This document shows positions 19,171 through 30,283 of a stretch of DNA of 64,000 nt, one piece after another. The position numbers and the translations under genes are program-made. Numbering within the stretch: position 1 is the stretch's first letter; every line of letters starts with the position of its first letter. The stretch is taken from contig NZ_CP089985.1 in the NCBI RefSeq assembly GCF_021390155.1, positions 817,001 to 881,000 on the forward strand, in the 5' to 3' direction. Source of the stretch: Pseudomonas sp. HN11 (GTDB lineage Bacteria; Pseudomonadota; Gammaproteobacteria; Pseudomonadales; Pseudomonadaceae). The notes under the pieces were generated by a model that saw nothing but the letters and a program-made list of their open reading frames with translations, was not told the origin of the DNA and searched no databases.

Positions 19171-21270
19171 TTAGATATCCATTGGTCGGTTGGCGGCTTG
19201 AATCGCGGTGAGCGCGATGGTGTACACGATGTCGTCTACCTGGGCACCGCGCGGCAGGTCGTTGACCGGTTTACGCAGGCCCTGGAGCATCGGCCCCAGG
19301 CTCACGCAGTCGGCGCTGCGCTGCACGGCCTTGTGCGTGGTGTTGCCGGTATTGAGGTCAGGGAATACGAACACCGTGGCCTTGCCGGCGACCTGGCTGT
19401 TGGGCGCCAACTGTCGCGCTACGTTTTCATTGGCGGCGGCGTCGTATTGCAACGGCCCGTCGATCAGCAACGAACTTTGCTGTTCATGGGCGAGCAGGGT
19501 GGCTTCACGGACTTTTTCCACTTCCTCACCGCTGGCCGAGTCGCCGCTGGAATAGCTGATCATCGCCACGCGCGGCGTGATACCGAATGCAGCCGCCGAG
19601 TCAGCGCTTTGCAGGGCAATCTCTGCCAGTTCAGCAGCACTTGGGTGCGGATTCATCACGCAGTCGCCGTACACCAGCACCTGCTCGGGGAACAGCATGA
19701 AAAACACCGACGACACCAGCGTGCAGCCCGGTGCGGTCTTGATCAACTGCAGGGCAGGGCGGATGGTGTTGGCGGTGGAGTGAATAACCCCGGAAACCAG
19801 GCCGTCCACTTCATCCAGCGCGAGCATCATGGTGGCGATCACCACCGTGTCTTCCAGTTGCTGCTCGGCCATCGGCGCGTTGAGGCTTTTGCTCTTGCGC
19901 AGTGCGACCATCGGCTCGACATAGCGTTGGCGAATCAGGTCCGGGTCGAGAATCTCCAGGCCTTCGGGCAATTCGATGCCTTGGGCGCGGGCGACCGCTT
20001 CCACGTCCGCCGGCTTGGCCAGCAGCACGCAGCGGGCAATACCCCGCGCCTGGCAGATTGCGGCGGCTTGCACGGTCAGTGGCTCGCTGCCTTCGGGCAG
20101 TACGATGCGTTTGTTGGCCGCCTGGGCGCGCTGGATCAACTGATAGCGGAATACTGCCGGTGACAGGCGCATTTCCCGTGGCGTGCCGCAGCGTTGGTGC
20201 AGCCAGCGCGCATCGAGATGGCTGGCGACGAAGTCGGTGATGATCTCCGCACGTTCGCGGTCATCAATTGGAATTTCCTTGTTGAGGCTATTGAGCTGGT
20301 TGGCGGTATCGTAGGAGCCGGTGCTCACCGACAGCACCGGCAGCCCGGCCTGAAACGCGCCACGGCACAACTCCATGATGCGCGGGTCGGGCAGGGTGTC
20401 GCTGGTCAGCAACAGGCCGGCCAGGGGCACGCCATTGATCGCCGCCAGGCTGACGGCGAGGATGATGTCGTCGCGGTCGCCGGGCGTCACCACCAGTACG
20501 CCGGGCTTGAGCAGCTCCACGGTGTTGCGCATGGTGCGGGCGCAGATGATGATCTTGGTCATGCGCCGGGTTTCGTAGTCGCCGGCGTTGAGGATCTGCG
20601 CGCCCATCAGGTCGGCCACGTCGCGGGTACGCGGCGCGTTGAGTTCAGGCTGATAAGGAATGCAGCCGAGCAGGCGGAAATCACCGCTGCGCAACAGTGG
20701 CGAATGCTCCTTGAGACGTGCCGAAAAAGCTTCCATGCTTTCGTCGGTGCGCACCTTGTTGAGGATCACGCCGAGCACTTTCGGGTCTTTCGGCCCGCCG
20801 AACAGTTGGGCCTGCAATTCCACGCGGCCGGAGAGCTCGGTGAGCACCTCATTTTCCGGGGCGGACACCAGGATCACTTCCGCATCCAGGCTCTTGGCCA
20901 GGTGCAGGTTGACCCGTGCCGCATAGCTGGCGCTACGGGTGGGCACCATGCCTTCGACGATCAATACGTCCTTGCCCACGGCGGCTTGCTGGTACAGCGT
21001 GATGATTTCTTCCAGCAGCTCGTCGAGCTGGCCGTCGCCCAGCATCCGCTCTACATGGGTCAGGCCCAGGGGCTGTGGCGGCTTGAGACCGTGTGTGCGC
21101 GCCACCAGCTCAGTGGAACGCTCTGGACCGGTATCGCCGGGGTGCGGTTGGGCAATCGGCTTGAAGAAGCCGACTTTCAGTCCAGCCCGCTCCAGCGTAC
21201 GCACCAGCCCGAGGCTGATGGAGGTCAGACCCACACCAAAATCGGTGGGCGCGATAAAAAAAGTCTGCAT
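19171..21270 (-). CDS. pta: Phosphate acetyltransferase
   Basis: Pta interconverts acetyl-CoA and acetyl phosphate in overflow and acetate metabolism. The 699-residue long form has an N-terminal P-loop-like dethiobiotin-synthetase domain (MQTFFIAPTDFGVGLTSISL), a central DRTGG domain and the C-terminal catalytic domain (VLPEGSEPLTVQAAAICQAR, GYDTGNTTH-like VFPDLNTGNTTHKAVQRSA). The start is ATG 21270, seven codons inside the longest frame, matching the family N-terminus. No ackA is adjacent in this window. Confidence 0.95.
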   Translation of the reverse strand: MQTFFIAPTDFGVGLTSISLGLVRTLERAGLKVGFFKPIAQPHPGDTGPERSTELVARTHGLKPPQPLGLTHVERMLGDGQLDELLEEIITLYQQAAVGKDVLIVEGMVPTRSASYAARVNLHLAKSLDAEVILVSAPENEVLTELSGRVELQAQLFGGPKDPKVLGVILNKVRTDESMEAFSARLKEHSPLLRSGDFRLLGCIPYQPELNAPRTRDVADLMGAQILNAGDYETRRMTKIIICARTMRNTVELLKPGVLVVTPGDRDDIILAVSLAAINGVPLAGLLLTSDTLPDPRIMELCRGAFQAGLPVLSVSTGSYDTANQLNSLNKEIPIDDRERAEIITDFVASHLDARWLHQRCGTPREMRLSPAVFRYQLIQRAQAANKRIVLPEGSEPLTVQAAAICQARGIARCVLLAKPADVEAVARAQGIELPEGLEILDPDLIRQRYVEPMVALRKSKSLNAPMAEQQLEDTVVIATMMLALDEVDGLVSGVIHSTANTIRPALQLIKTAPGCTLVSSVFFMLFPEQVLVYGDCVMNPHPSAAELAEIALQSADSAAAFGITPRVAMISYSSGDSASGEEVEKVREATLLAHEQQSSLLIDGPLQYDAAANENVARQLAPNSQVAGKATVFVFPDLNTGNTTHKAVQRSADCVSLGPMLQGLRKPVNDLPRGAQVDDIVYTIALTAIQAANRPMDI

Positions 21271-21349
21271 GCGAATTCTCTGAAGGTGCATGGCTTCGGT
21301 GAGGTTCTATGGTTGAACATCTACCGGGAATCAGGCGCCAAGGTTATCG

Positions 21350-21640
21350 TTATTCGTGTGCTTGCGCACACCAGCCGCAGGCAAAGGGCTGGCCTATTTT
21401 TTCAAGGCGTTGCGCAGGGTCGAGTACCCAGGCGCGAGACTGCCAGGGTGGCTGGTGGCGCAGGTGCTGGGTGTGGCCGCAGGACAGCTCGGCGACCCAG
21501 TGCTGGTCGTCGTCCTGGTGGAACCCGATGATGAAGGATGCCGTCGATCGGTCCCGTCTGTCCGGGTTCTGTTCGCTTTCGGGCAAATCCTTGTTTAGAC
21601 TTGTCCGTTCTTCATTCTTATGCAAAAGGTCTCGCCCCAT
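21350..21640 (-). CDS. DUF3565 family protein
   Basis: The C-terminal 60 residues carry the DUF3565 signature FIIGFHQDDDQHWVAELSCG, HTQHLRHQPPW and the closing GQPFACGWC. The conserved Cys and His residues suggest metal binding. The start is uncertain: ATG 21640 (MGRDLLHKNEE) overlaps the divergent slyD start by two bases, and a start nearer the domain is possible. No function is established. The gene is leftward, 79 bases before pta, and could be read with it. Confidence 0.75.
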   Translation of the reverse strand: MGRDLLHKNEERTSLNKDLPESEQNPDRRDRSTASFIIGFHQDDDQHWVAELSCGHTQHLRHQPPWQSRAWVLDPAQRLEKIGQPFACGWCAQAHE

Positions 21641-22124
21641 GACGATCGCCGCTAACAAGGCTGTCTCCATCGACTATACCCTGACCAACGACGCTGGTGA
21701 GGTCATCGACAGCTCCGCCGGCGGCGCGCCGCTGGTCTACCTGCAAGGCGCAGGTAATATCATCCCAGGCCTGGAGAGGGCACTGGAAGGCAAGAACGTC
21801 GGTGATGAGCTGGCCGTTGCCGTAGAACCTGAAGATGCCTACGGCGAGTACTCGGCCGAACTGGTCAGCACCCTCAGCCGCAGCATGTTCGAAGGCGTTG
21901 ACGAGCTGGAAGTGGGCATGCAGTTCCACGCTTCCGCGCCGGACGGCCAAATGCAGATCGTGACTATCCGTGACCTGGACGGCGACGACGTGACCGTCGA
22001 CGGCAACCACCCACTGGCTGGCCAGCGCCTGAACTTCAAAGTGAAGATCGTTGCCATTCGCGACGCTTCCCAGGAAGAAGTGGCTCACGGCCACGTCCAC
22101 GGTGAAGGCGGTCATCACCATTGA
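21639..22124 (+). CDS. slyD: FKBP-type peptidyl-prolyl isomerase SlyD
   Basis: This 161-residue SlyD-type isomerase has the split FKBP fold: VSIDYTLTNDAGEVIDSS and PGLERALEGKNVGDE, the inserted IF chaperone domain (EVGMQFHASAPDG), then DGNHPLAGQRLNFKVKI. A short histidine-rich tail HGHVHGEGGHHH can bind nickel or other metals. The start ATG 21639 gives the usual family N-terminus MTIAANKAVSIDYTL. A terminator follows the stop after about 25 bases. It acts in the cytoplasm in folding and metal delivery. Confidence 0.95.
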   Translation: MTIAANKAVSIDYTLTNDAGEVIDSSAGGAPLVYLQGAGNIIPGLERALEGKNVGDELAVAVEPEDAYGEYSAELVSTLSRSMFEGVDELEVGMQFHASAPDGQMQIVTIRDLDGDDVTVDGNHPLAGQRLNFKVKIVAIRDASQEEVAHGHVHGEGGHHH

Positions 22125-22147
22125 TTGCGGTTTGATCAATAGGTAGC

Positions 22148-22180
22148 AAAAACGCCCCGACTGGTTCGGGGCGTTTTTTT
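22148..22180 (+). terminator. slyD terminator
   Basis: The stem AACGCCCCGA / TCGGGGCGTT, with loop CTGGT, is followed by TTTTT. Confidence 0.9.
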
Positions 22181-22215
22181 GTGTGCAAAAATGCACTGCG
22201 ATCCCACACACAAAC

Positions 22216-22250
22216 AAAAATGCCCCGGACCTTTCGGTGCGGGGCATTTC
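22216..22250 (-). terminator. rpsT terminator
   Basis: On the minus strand the hairpin with GCCCCGCACC and GGTCCGGGGC arms is followed by ATTTTTG. It lies about 43 bases past the S20 stop. Confidence 0.85.
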
Positions 22251-22292
22251 TTAACTGTTTCGCAACCTGGGTTGCGTTGCAGTTGTTACCAC

Positions 22293-22571
22293 TTAGGCGG
22301 CAGCAGGAACGCTCAAAGCCTTGATGTGGCCATTCAGGCGGCTCTTATGACGAGCGGCCTTGTTCTTGTGGATGATGCCTTTATCGGCCATGCGGTCGAT
22401 AACTGGCACAGCCAGAACGTAAGCAGCTTGGGCTTTTTCAGCGTCTTTGGTGTCGATGGCTTTAACTACATTCTTGATGTAGGTACGAACCATGGAACGC
22501 AGGCTGGCGTTGTGGCTGCGACGCTTCTCAGCCTGTTTTGCACGTTTTTTGGCGGAAGGTGTGTTGGCCAC
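22293..22571 (-). CDS. rpsT: 30S ribosomal protein S20
   Basis: This basic 92-residue protein ([20 protein letters not shown] at the N-terminus, [20 protein letters not shown] later) binds 16S rRNA in the small subunit. The start codon is GTG with a GAGGAGC ribosome site; E. coli rpsT also uses a weak start (UUG) as part of autoregulation, so the non-ATG start may matter here. It is divergent from murJ and has its own terminator. Confidence 0.97.
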   Translation of the reverse strand: MANTPSAKKRAKQAEKRRSHNASLRSMVRTYIKNVVKAIDTKDAEKAQAAYVLAVPVIDRMADKGIIHKNKAARHKSRLNGHIKALSVPAAA

Positions 22572-22824
22572 CGTCGAGCTCCTCGAAAGACTTTTTAGGA
22601 AATAGCAAACAAAATAGGCCGCGAATCATGCCGATGACTTGATGGGTTGTCAAGGGCGGCTGATGCGAACTGCTGAGTGGTCGATCTGAAGAGGCGGGTG
22701 ATTTATTTCCGGCGCTTGACCTGTAAACTCGCGAGCTTTGGCTCTGTGCTGTTGCAGGCGCGCAGTATCGCATAAGTAGGCGCGTTGTTCGCCTGCTCTT
22801 TATCTAAAGGCGCAAACTCTTTCA

Positions 22825-24363
22825 ATGAATCTGCTCAAATCGTTGGCCGCCGTCAGCTCTATCACCATGATTTCCCGCGTACTGGGGTTTGTACGCGATA
22901 CCCTGCTGGCGCGCATTTTCGGCGCCAGCATGGCCACGGATGCCTTCTTTATTGCGTTTAAACTCCCCAACCTGCTGCGGCGAATTTTCGCCGAAGGCGC
23001 GTTTTCCCAGGCCTTCGTGCCGATCCTGGCCGAATACAAGACCCAGCAGGGCGAGGAAGCCACCCGCACCTTTATTGCTTATGTCTCGGGCCTGTTGACC
23101 CTGGTACTGATGCTGGTGACCGTCCTTGGCATGCTCGCTGCCCCCTGGGTGATCTGGGCCACGGCCCCCGGTTTTGCCAATACCCCGGAAAAGTTCGCGC
23201 TGACCACTGATCTGCTGCGAGTGACCTTTCCTTATATATTGCTGATCTCCCTGTCATCCCTGGCCGGGGCGATCCTCAATACCTGGAACCGTTTCTCGGT
23301 GCCGGCTTTCGTGCCGACCCTGCTGAACGTCAGCATGATCATCTTCGCGCTGTTCCTTACCCCGTACTTCGATCCACCGGTGATGGCCCTGGGTTGGGCC
23401 GTACTGGCCGGCGGCCTGGCGCAATTGCTCTACCAACTGCCGCACCTGAAAAAAATTGGCATGCTTGTGCTGCCGCGCCTGAACCTCAGGGACACGGGCG
23501 TGTGGCGCGTGATGCGCAATATGCTGCCGGCGATCCTGGGTGTTTCCGTCAGCCAGATTTCCCTGATCATCAACACGGCGTTCGCCTCGCTGCTGGTGTC
23601 CGGCTCGGTGTCGTGGATGTACTACGCCGACCGCCTGATGGAATTGCCGTCCGGCGTGCTGGGCGTGGCGCTGGGCACGATTCTGCTGCCGACGCTGGCG
23701 CGCACCTACGCCAGCAAGGACCGGCAGGAATACTCGCGCATCCTCGACTGGGGCCTTCGCTTGTGCTTTGTACTGGTGCTGCCGTGCGCCCTGGCGCTGG
23801 GGATCCTGGCCGAACCGTTGACGGTGTCGCTGTTTCAATACGGCCAATTCGATGCCCATGACGCGTTGATGACCCAGCACGCGCTGGTCGCTTATTCCGT
23901 CGGTCTGCTCGGTATTATCGTGATCAAAGTGCTGGCCCCCGGCTTCTATGCCCAGCAAAACATCCGTACGCCGGTCAAAATCGCGATTTTCACGTTGATC
24001 GTCACGCAATTGCTCAACCTGGTATTTATTGGCCCGCTGGCTCACGCCGGCCTGGCCCTGGCCATCAGTGCCGGCGCATGTATCAATGCCGGTCTGTTGT
24101 TTTACCAACTGCGCAAACAGCAGATGTTCCAGCCGCAGCCAGGTTGGGGCCTGTTTGCCCTCAAGCTGCTGGTGGCGGTGGCCATGATGTCTGCCGTATT
24201 GCTCGGCCTGATGCACTTTATGCCCGCCTGGGACGAAGGCCATATGCTGGAGCGCTTCATGCGTCTTGGTGTACTGGTCGCCGCCGGTGTGGTGGTGTAC
24301 TTCGGGATGTTGCTGCTGCAGGGCTTCCGCCTGCGGGATTTCAATCGCAAGTCGCTGGGTTAG
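22825..24363 (+). CDS. murJ: Lipid II flippase MurJ
   Basis: MurJ moves lipid II, the peptidoglycan precursor, across the inner membrane. The 512-residue protein begins [20 protein letters not shown] and [19 protein letters not shown], characteristic of the MviN/MurJ family, and has about 14 hydrophobic helices throughout, including [20 protein letters not shown]. It is essential in most bacteria. It starts the run murJ-ribF-ileS-lspA-fkpB-ispH. Confidence 0.96.
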   Translation: MNLLKSLAAVSSITMISRVLGFVRDTLLARIFGASMATDAFFIAFKLPNLLRRIFAEGAFSQAFVPILAEYKTQQGEEATRTFIAYVSGLLTLVLMLVTVLGMLAAPWVIWATAPGFANTPEKFALTTDLLRVTFPYILLISLSSLAGAILNTWNRFSVPAFVPTLLNVSMIIFALFLTPYFDPPVMALGWAVLAGGLAQLLYQLPHLKKIGMLVLPRLNLRDTGVWRVMRNMLPAILGVSVSQISLIINTAFASLLVSGSVSWMYYADRLMELPSGVLGVALGTILLPTLARTYASKDRQEYSRILDWGLRLCFVLVLPCALALGILAEPLTVSLFQYGQFDAHDALMTQHALVAYSVGLLGIIVIKVLAPGFYAQQNIRTPVKIAIFTLIVTQLLNLVFIGPLAHAGLALAISAGACINAGLLFYQLRKQQMFQPQPGWGLFALKLLVAVAMMSAVLLGLMHFMPAWDEGHMLERFMRLGVLVAAGVVVYFGMLLLQGFRLRDFNRKSLG

Positions 24364-24482
24364 AGAGTTTGCCGCGATAAATCGGTTGTTTTATCGATTC
24401 GATCCATTTGGCCTGTGCTGTTGCCTGTCGTCCGGGGCCGGGTGTGGTTATAATCGACCACTTTATGAGCAAGAAGCGCGTT

Positions 24483-25421
24483 ATGCAGCTGGTTCGAGGT
24501 CTCCACAACCTGCGCCCCGAGCATCGGGGTTGCGTCGCCACCATTGGCAACTTTGACGGTGTTCACCGTGGCCACCAGGCTATCCTGGGCCGGCTGCGCG
24601 AACGCGCGGTCGAGTTGGGCGTGCCCAGCTGCGTGGTGATTTTCGAGCCACAGCCGCGGGAATATTTTACTCCCGAGACCGCGCCGGCTCGCTTGGCCCG
24701 CCTGCGTGACAAGTTGCAATTGCTGGCTGAGGAGGGTGTGGATCGTGTTCTCTGCCTGGCCTTCAACCAGCGTTTGCAAAGCCTGAGCGCCGCCGAATTC
24801 GTCGACCGTATCTTGGTCGATGGCCTGGGCGTGCAGCATTTGGAGGTCGGTGACGACTTCCGCTTTGGTTGCGACCGCGTCGGGGATTTCGATTTCCTGC
24901 AGCACGCGGGCGTCAACCAGGGTTTTACCGTCGAAGCCGCGCAAACCGTCGAACTGGACGGCCTGCGCGTGAGCAGTACCCAGGTACGTAACGCCCTGGC
25001 TGCTGCCGACTTCGCCTTGGCCGAGCGTTTGCTCGGTCGCCCGTTCCGCATTGCCGGGCGGGTCCTGCACGGCCAGAAGCTGGCGCGCCAATTGGGCACG
25101 CCAACCGCCAACGTGCAACTCAAGCGCCGTCGTGTGCCGCTGACCGGGGTTTACCTGGTGAGCGTCGACGTTGATGGCCAATCGTGGCCGGGAGTCGCCA
25201 ACATAGGCGTCAGGCCTACGGTTGCAGGTGATGGCAAGGCCCACCTGGAAGTTCACCTTTTGGATTTTGCCGGTGATTTGTATGACCGGCGTTTGACGGT
25301 GGTTTTCCACCAGAAGCTGCGTGAAGAGCAGCGTTTCGCCTCCCTTGAGGCGTTGAAAACGGCGATCAATGCGGATGTCGCCGCCGCCCGTGCACTAGCC
25401 GCACCTAGCGCCCATCGCTAA
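24483..25421 (+). CDS. ribF: Bifunctional riboflavin kinase / FAD synthetase
   Basis: RibF converts riboflavin to FMN and then FAD. The 312-residue protein carries an N-terminal adenylyltransferase domain with ATIGNFDGVHRGHQAILGRL and a C-terminal flavokinase domain with GRPFRIAGRVLHGQKLARQL and GTPTANV. The start ATG 24483 (MQLVRGLHNL) matches the family better than ATGs upstream. A TATAAT sequence at 24449-24454 may be the -10 of its own promoter. It lies 14 bases before ileS. Confidence 0.96.
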   Translation: MQLVRGLHNLRPEHRGCVATIGNFDGVHRGHQAILGRLRERAVELGVPSCVVIFEPQPREYFTPETAPARLARLRDKLQLLAEEGVDRVLCLAFNQRLQSLSAAEFVDRILVDGLGVQHLEVGDDFRFGCDRVGDFDFLQHAGVNQGFTVEAAQTVELDGLRVSSTQVRNALAAADFALAERLLGRPFRIAGRVLHGQKLARQLGTPTANVQLKRRRVPLTGVYLVSVDVDGQSWPGVANIGVRPTVAGDGKAHLEVHLLDFAGDLYDRRLTVVFHQKLREEQRFASLEALKTAINADVAAARALAAPSAHR

Positions 25422-25435
25422 CCGAAGAGCCTTAA

Positions 25436-28267
25436 ATGACCGACTATAAAGCCACGCTAAACCTTCCGGACACCGCCTTCCCAATGAAGGCCGGCCTGCC
25501 ACAGCGCGAACCGCAGATCCTGCAGCGCTGGGACAGTATTGGCCTGTACGGAAAGTTGCGCGAGATTGGCAAGGATCGTCCGAAATTCGTCCTGCACGAC
25601 GGCCCTCCTTATGCCAACGGCACGATTCACATCGGTCATGCGCTGAACAAGATTCTCAAGGACATGATCCTGCGCTCGAAAACCCTGTCGGGCTTCGACG
25701 CGCCGTACGTGCCGGGTTGGGACTGCCACGGCCTGCCGATCGAACACAAAGTCGAAGTGACCTACGGCAAGAACCTGGGCGCGGATAAAACCCGCGAATT
25801 GTGCCGTGCCTACGCCACCGAGCAGATCGAAGGGCAGAAGTCCGAATTCATCCGCCTGGGCGTGCTCGGCGAGTGGGACAACCCGTACAAGACCATGAGC
25901 TTCAAGAACGAGGCCGGGGAAATCCGCGCCTTGGCCGAGATCGTCAAGGGCGGTTTCGTGTTCAAGGGCCTCAAGCCCGTGAACTGGTGCTTCGACTGCG
26001 GTTCGGCCCTGGCTGAAGCGGAAGTCGAGTACGAAGACAAGAAGTCCTCGACCATCGACGTGGCCTTCCCGATCGCCGACGAGGCCAAGCTGGCCGAGGC
26101 CTTTGGCCTGTCTTCGCTGACCAAGCCGGCCGCCATCGTGATCTGGACCACCACCCCATGGACCATCCCGGCCAACCAGGCGCTGAACGTGCACCCGGAA
26201 TTCACCTATGCCCTGGTGGATGTCGGTGATCGCCTGCTGGTGCTTGCTGAAGAAATGGTCGAGGCCTGCCTGGCCCGTTACGAACTGCAAGGTTCGGTCA
26301 TCGCGACCACCACCGGCGCCGCATTGGAGCTGATCAATTTCCGCCACCCGTTCTATGACCGTCTGTCGCCGGTGTACCTGGCTGACTACGTCGAACTGGG
26401 TTCGGGCACGGGCATTGTTCACTGTTCGCCGGCCTATGGCGTGGACGACTTTGTCATCTGCAAAAAATATGGCTTGGTCAACGACGACATCATCAACCCA
26501 GTGCAAAGCAACGGCGTTTACGTGCCTTCGCTGGAGTTCTTCGGCGGCCAATTCATCTTCAAGGCCGACCCTGCGATCATCGAAAAGCTGCGTGAAGTCG
26601 GTGCGCTGATGCAAACCGCCACCATCCAGCACAGCTACATGCACTGCTGGCGCCACAAGACCCCGCTGATCTACCGCGCCACCGCGCAGTGGTTCATCGG
26701 CATGGACAAAGAACCGGTCAGTGGCGACACCCTGCGTGTCCGTTCGCTCAAGGCCATCGAAGATACTAAGTTCGTCCCGGCCTGGGGCCAGGCGCGCCTG
26801 CACTCGATGATCGCCAACCGTCCGGACTGGTGCATCTCCCGCCAGCGTAACTGGGGCGTTCCGATTCCGTTCTTCCTGAACAAGGAAAGCGGCGAGCTGC
26901 ACCCACGTACCGTCGAACTGATGGAGCAAGTGGCCCAACGCGTTGAACAGGAAGGCATCGAAGCCTGGTTCAAGCTGGACGCCGCCGAACTGCTGGGCGA
27001 TGAAGCGTCTCAGTACGACAAGATCAGCGATACCCTCGACGTGTGGTTCGACTCCGGCACCACTCACTGGCACGTGCTGCGCGGCTCGCACCCGATGGGC
27101 CACGAGACCGGTCCGCGTGCCGACCTGTACCTGGAAGGCTCCGACCAACACCGTGGCTGGTTCCACTCGTCGTTGCTGACGGGTTGCGCCATCGACAACC
27201 ACGCGCCGTACCGCGAACTGCTGACTCACGGTTTTACCGTCGACGAGACGGGCCGCAAGATGTCCAAGTCGCTGAAGAACGTGATCGAGCCGAAAAAGAT
27301 CAACGACACCCTGGGCGCCGACATCATGCGTCTGTGGGTTGCGTCGACCGACTATTCGGGCGAAATCGCCGTGTCGGACCAGATCCTGGCCCGCAGCGCC
27401 GATGCCTACCGCCGTATCCGCAATACCGCACGTTTCCTGCTGTCGAACCTGACCGGTTTCAACCCGGCCACCGACATCCTGGCGGCTGAGGACATGCTCG
27501 CCCTAGACCGTTGGGCCGTGGACCGTACCCTGTTGCTGCAACGTGAGTTGCAGGAAAACTACGGCGAATACCGCTTCTGGAACGTGTACTCGAAGATCCA
27601 CAACTTCTGCGTGCAGGAGCTGGGTGGTTTCTACCTCGACATCATCAAGGACCGCCAGTACACCACCGGCGCCAACAGCAAGGCGCGCCGCTCGGCGCAG
27701 ACCGCGCTGTTCCATATCTCCGAAGCGCTGGTGCGCTGGATCGCGCCGATCCTTGCCTTTACCGCCGACGAGCTGTGGGAATACCTGCCGGGCGAGCGTA
27801 ACGAGTCCGTGATGCTCAACACCTGGTACGAAGGCCTGACCGAACTACCGGCCGACTTCGAACTGGGCCGCGAGTACTGGGAAGGCGTGATGGCCGTGAA
27901 GGTTGCGGTGAACAAGGAGCTGGAAGTGCAACGCGCGGCCAAGGCTGTCGGTGGCAACCTGCAAGCCGAAGTCACCCTGTTTGCCGAGGAAGGCCTGACC
28001 GCCGACCTGGCCAAGCTGAGCAACGAACTGCGCTTCGTGCTGATCACCTCCACCGCGAGCCTGGCGCCATTCGCCCAGGCCCCGGCGGACGCGGTCGCTA
28101 CCGAAGTGCCGGGCCTCAAGCTCAAAGTGGTCAAGTCGGCCTTCTCTAAGTGCGCCCGCTGCTGGCACTGCCGTGAAGACGTCGGCGTGAACCCTGAGCA
28201 CCCGGAAATCTGTGGTCGTTGTGTCGACAACATCTCGGGCGCTGGTGAGGTTCGCCACTATGCCTAA
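25436..28267 (+). CDS. ileS: Isoleucyl-tRNA synthetase
   Basis: This class I synthetase has 943 residues, the bacterial short type. HIGH is at residues 65-68 ([11 protein letters not shown]) and KMSKS at 608-612 ([11 protein letters not shown]). The CP1 editing domain is present ([18 protein letters not shown]), and a C-terminal zinc finger reads [12 protein letters not shown] and ICGRCVDNI. It charges tRNA-Ile. Its stop overlaps the lspA start by 8 bases. Confidence 0.98.
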   Translation: MTDYKATLNLPDTAFPMKAGLPQREPQILQRWDSIGLYGKLREIGKDRPKFVLHDGPPYANGTIHIGHALNKILKDMILRSKTLSGFDAPYVPGWDCHGLPIEHKVEVTYGKNLGADKTRELCRAYATEQIEGQKSEFIRLGVLGEWDNPYKTMSFKNEAGEIRALAEIVKGGFVFKGLKPVNWCFDCGSALAEAEVEYEDKKSSTIDVAFPIADEAKLAEAFGLSSLTKPAAIVIWTTTPWTIPANQALNVHPEFTYALVDVGDRLLVLAEEMVEACLARYELQGSVIATTTGAALELINFRHPFYDRLSPVYLADYVELGSGTGIVHCSPAYGVDDFVICKKYGLVNDDIINPVQSNGVYVPSLEFFGGQFIFKADPAIIEKLREVGALMQTATIQHSYMHCWRHKTPLIYRATAQWFIGMDKEPVSGDTLRVRSLKAIEDTKFVPAWGQARLHSMIANRPDWCISRQRNWGVPIPFFLNKESGELHPRTVELMEQVAQRVEQEGIEAWFKLDAAELLGDEASQYDKISDTLDVWFDSGTTHWHVLRGSHPMGHETGPRADLYLEGSDQHRGWFHSSLLTGCAIDNHAPYRELLTHGFTVDETGRKMSKSLKNVIEPKKINDTLGADIMRLWVASTDYSGEIAVSDQILARSADAYRRIRNTARFLLSNLTGFNPATDILAAEDMLALDRWAVDRTLLLQRELQENYGEYRFWNVYSKIHNFCVQELGGFYLDIIKDRQYTTGANSKARRSAQTALFHISEALVRWIAPILAFTADELWEYLPGERNESVMLNTWYEGLTELPADFELGREYWEGVMAVKVAVNKELEVQRAAKAVGGNLQAEVTLFAEEGLTADLAKLSNELRFVLITSTASLAPFAQAPADAVATEVPGLKLKVVKSAFSKCARCWHCREDVGVNPEHPEICGRCVDNISGAGEVRHYA

Positions 28268-28772
28268 TACTTCCAGCCGTTTCGGACGTCTGGGCTGGCT
28301 CGTATTGAGTCTGCTGGTCCTGGTCATCGACCAGGTCAGCAAGGCTCATTTCGAAGGCTCCCTGCAGATGTTCCAGCAGATCGTGGTGATCCCGGATTAC
28401 TTCAGCTGGACCCTGGCCTACAACACCGGCGCCGCTTTCAGCTTTTTGGCGGATAGCGGCGGCTGGCAGCGCTGGCTGTTCGCCCTGATCGCCGTGGTGG
28501 TCAGTGCGGTGCTGGTGGTGTGGCTCAAGCGTCTTGGCCGCGATGACACCTGGCTGGCTATTGCCTTGGCCCTGGTATTGGGCGGCGCGCTGGGCAACCT
28601 GTACGACCGCATTGCCCTCGGCCATGTGATCGACTTTATCCTGGTGCATTGGCAGAACCGCCACTACTTCCCGGCGTTCAACTTCGCCGACAGCGCCATC
28701 ACCGTCGGTGCGATCATGCTGGCGTTGGACATGTTCAAAAGCAAGAAAACCGGAGAGACCGTCAATGACTGA
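28260..28772 (+). CDS. lspA: Lipoprotein signal peptidase
   Basis: LspA cleaves prolipoprotein signal peptides after lipid modification. The 170-residue protein has four membrane segments and the family motifs [17 protein letters not shown], and the aspartate-bearing [15 protein letters not shown] and FNFADSAIT that supply the catalytic dyad. ATG 28260 is used because it gives the canonical N-terminus and the overlap with ileS. The gene overlaps fkpB by 8 bases. Confidence 0.97.
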   Translation: MPNTSSRFGRLGWLVLSLLVLVIDQVSKAHFEGSLQMFQQIVVIPDYFSWTLAYNTGAAFSFLADSGGWQRWLFALIAVVVSAVLVVWLKRLGRDDTWLAIALALVLGGALGNLYDRIALGHVIDFILVHWQNRHYFPAFNFADSAITVGAIMLALDMFKSKKTGETVND

Positions 28773-29217
28773 TCAGGTATTGGCTGAGCAACGCATCGGC
28801 CAGAATACGGAAGTCACCTTGCATTTCGCACTGCGCCTGGAGAATGGCGATACGGTCGACAGCACCTTCGACAAAGCCCCAGCCACCTTCAAGGTCGGCG
28901 ATGGCAACCTGCTGCCCGGTTTTGAAGCGGCCCTATTCGGTTTCAAGGCCGGCGACAAGCGCACCCTGCAGATCCTGCCGGAAAACGCCTTTGGCCAGCC
29001 CAACCCGCAAAACGTGCAGATCATCCCGCGTTCGCAGTTCCAGGACATGGACCTGTCGGAAGGCTTGTTGGTGATCTTCAATGATGCGGCGAATACCGAG
29101 CTGCCAGGTGTGGTGAAAACCTTCGATGACGCGCAAGTAACCATCGACTTCAACCACCCGTTGGCTGGTAAAACCTTGACCTTTGATGTTGAAATCATCG
29201 ACGTTAAAGCGATCTGA
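28765..29217 (+). CDS. fkpB: FKBP-type peptidyl-prolyl isomerase FkpB (SlpA)
   Basis: The protein is 150 residues long. VTLHFALRLENGDTVDSTFD, LPGFEAALFGFKAGDKRTLQ and NHPLAGKTLTFDVEIIDV define an FKBP of the SlpA subgroup, related to slyD of this window but without a histidine tail. Position between lspA and ispH is the conserved one in gammaproteobacteria. Probable cytoplasmic folding role. Confidence 0.95.
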   Translation: MTDQVLAEQRIGQNTEVTLHFALRLENGDTVDSTFDKAPATFKVGDGNLLPGFEAALFGFKAGDKRTLQILPENAFGQPNPQNVQIIPRSQFQDMDLSEGLLVIFNDAANTELPGVVKTFDDAQVTIDFNHPLAGKTLTFDVEIIDVKAI

Positions 29218-29335
29218 TCAACGACGCGGTTAAAAATGTCGAATCGTCGCACCGTCGCTCACATCTTTGATCTCTACTGTCAGGTGGGTTAGCGTCTAGC
29301 TTGAACCCAAGTGGCTGCAAGACACGAGGCACAGC

Positions 29336-30283
29336 ATGCAAATCAAACTCGCCAACCCCCGTGGCTTCTGCGCCGGCGTGGACCGGGCGATCGAAATCGT
29401 CAACCGCGCCCTGGAAGTCTTCGGGCCGCCGATTTATGTGCGCCATGAAGTCGTTCACAACAAATTCGTGGTCGAAGACCTGCGTGCGCGTGGCGCCATC
29501 TTTGTCGAAGAACTGGACCAGGTGCCGGACGACGTCATCGTCATCTTCAGCGCCCACGGTGTTTCCCAGGCCGTGCGTACCGAAGCGGCAGGCCGTGGCC
29601 TCAAAGTCTTCGATGCCACCTGCCCACTGGTCACCAAGGTACACATCGAAGTCGCCCGCTACAGCCGTGACGGACGAGAGTGCATCCTGATCGGCCATGC
29701 CGGTCACCCGGAAGTCGAAGGCACCATGGGTCAATACGACGCCAGCAATGGCGGGGCCATTTACCTGGTGGAAGACGAAAAAGACGTCGCCAACCTGCAG
29801 GTACAGAACCCCGAGCGACTGGCGTTCGTGACCCAGACCACCTTGTCCATGGATGACACCAGCCGCGTCATCGATGCGTTGCGCGGCCGCTTCCCGGCCA
29901 TTGGCGGGCCACGTAAGGACGACATCTGCTACGCCACCCAAAACCGGCAGGACGCCGTCAAGCAATTGGCCGATGAATGCGATGTGGTCCTGGTTGTCGG
30001 CAGCCCTAACAGCTCCAACTCCAACCGTCTGCGTGAGTTGGCGGAACGCATGGCGACCCCGGCGTACCTGATCGATGGCGCCGAAGACATGCAGCGCAGC
30101 TGGTTCGATGGCGTCGAGCGGATTGGCATCACGGCCGGCGCTTCGGCCCCGGAAGTGCTGGTGCGCGGCGTTATCCAGCAATTGCATGCCTGGGGTGCCA
30201 CCGGTGCTGATGAACTAGCTGGCCGTGAAGAGAACATCACCTTCTCCATGCCCAAGGAGCTGCGGGTTCGCTCGCTGCTCTGA
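29336..30283 (+). CDS. ispH: 4-hydroxy-3-methylbut-2-enyl diphosphate reductase
   Basis: IspH makes IPP and DMAPP in the last step of the MEP isoprenoid pathway. The 315-residue iron-sulfur enzyme has the three cluster cysteines Cys12 ([11 protein letters not shown]), Cys96 ([11 protein letters not shown]) and Cys198 ([11 protein letters not shown]), plus the catalytic region [10 protein letters not shown] and TAGASAPE. A 118-base gap separates it from fkpB. Its 3' end overlaps the opposing FimT frame by 47 bases. Confidence 0.97.
   Translation: MQIKLANPRGFCAGVDRAIEIVNRALEVFGPPIYVRHEVVHNKFVVEDLRARGAIFVEELDQVPDDVIVIFSAHGVSQAVRTEAAGRGLKVFDATCPLVTKVHIEVARYSRDGRECILIGHAGHPEVEGTMGQYDASNGGAIYLVEDEKDVANLQVQNPERLAFVTQTTLSMDDTSRVIDALRGRFPAIGGPRKDDICYATQNRQDAVKQLADECDVVLVVGSPNSSNSNRLRELAERMATPAYLIDGAEDMQRSWFDGVERIGITAGASAPEVLVRGVIQQLHAWGATGADELAGREENITFSMPKELRVRSLL

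Noticed and set aside
24364..24482. FMN riboswitch ahead of ribF
   Set aside because: The gap is only about 119 bases and shows none of the conserved RFN element sequences.
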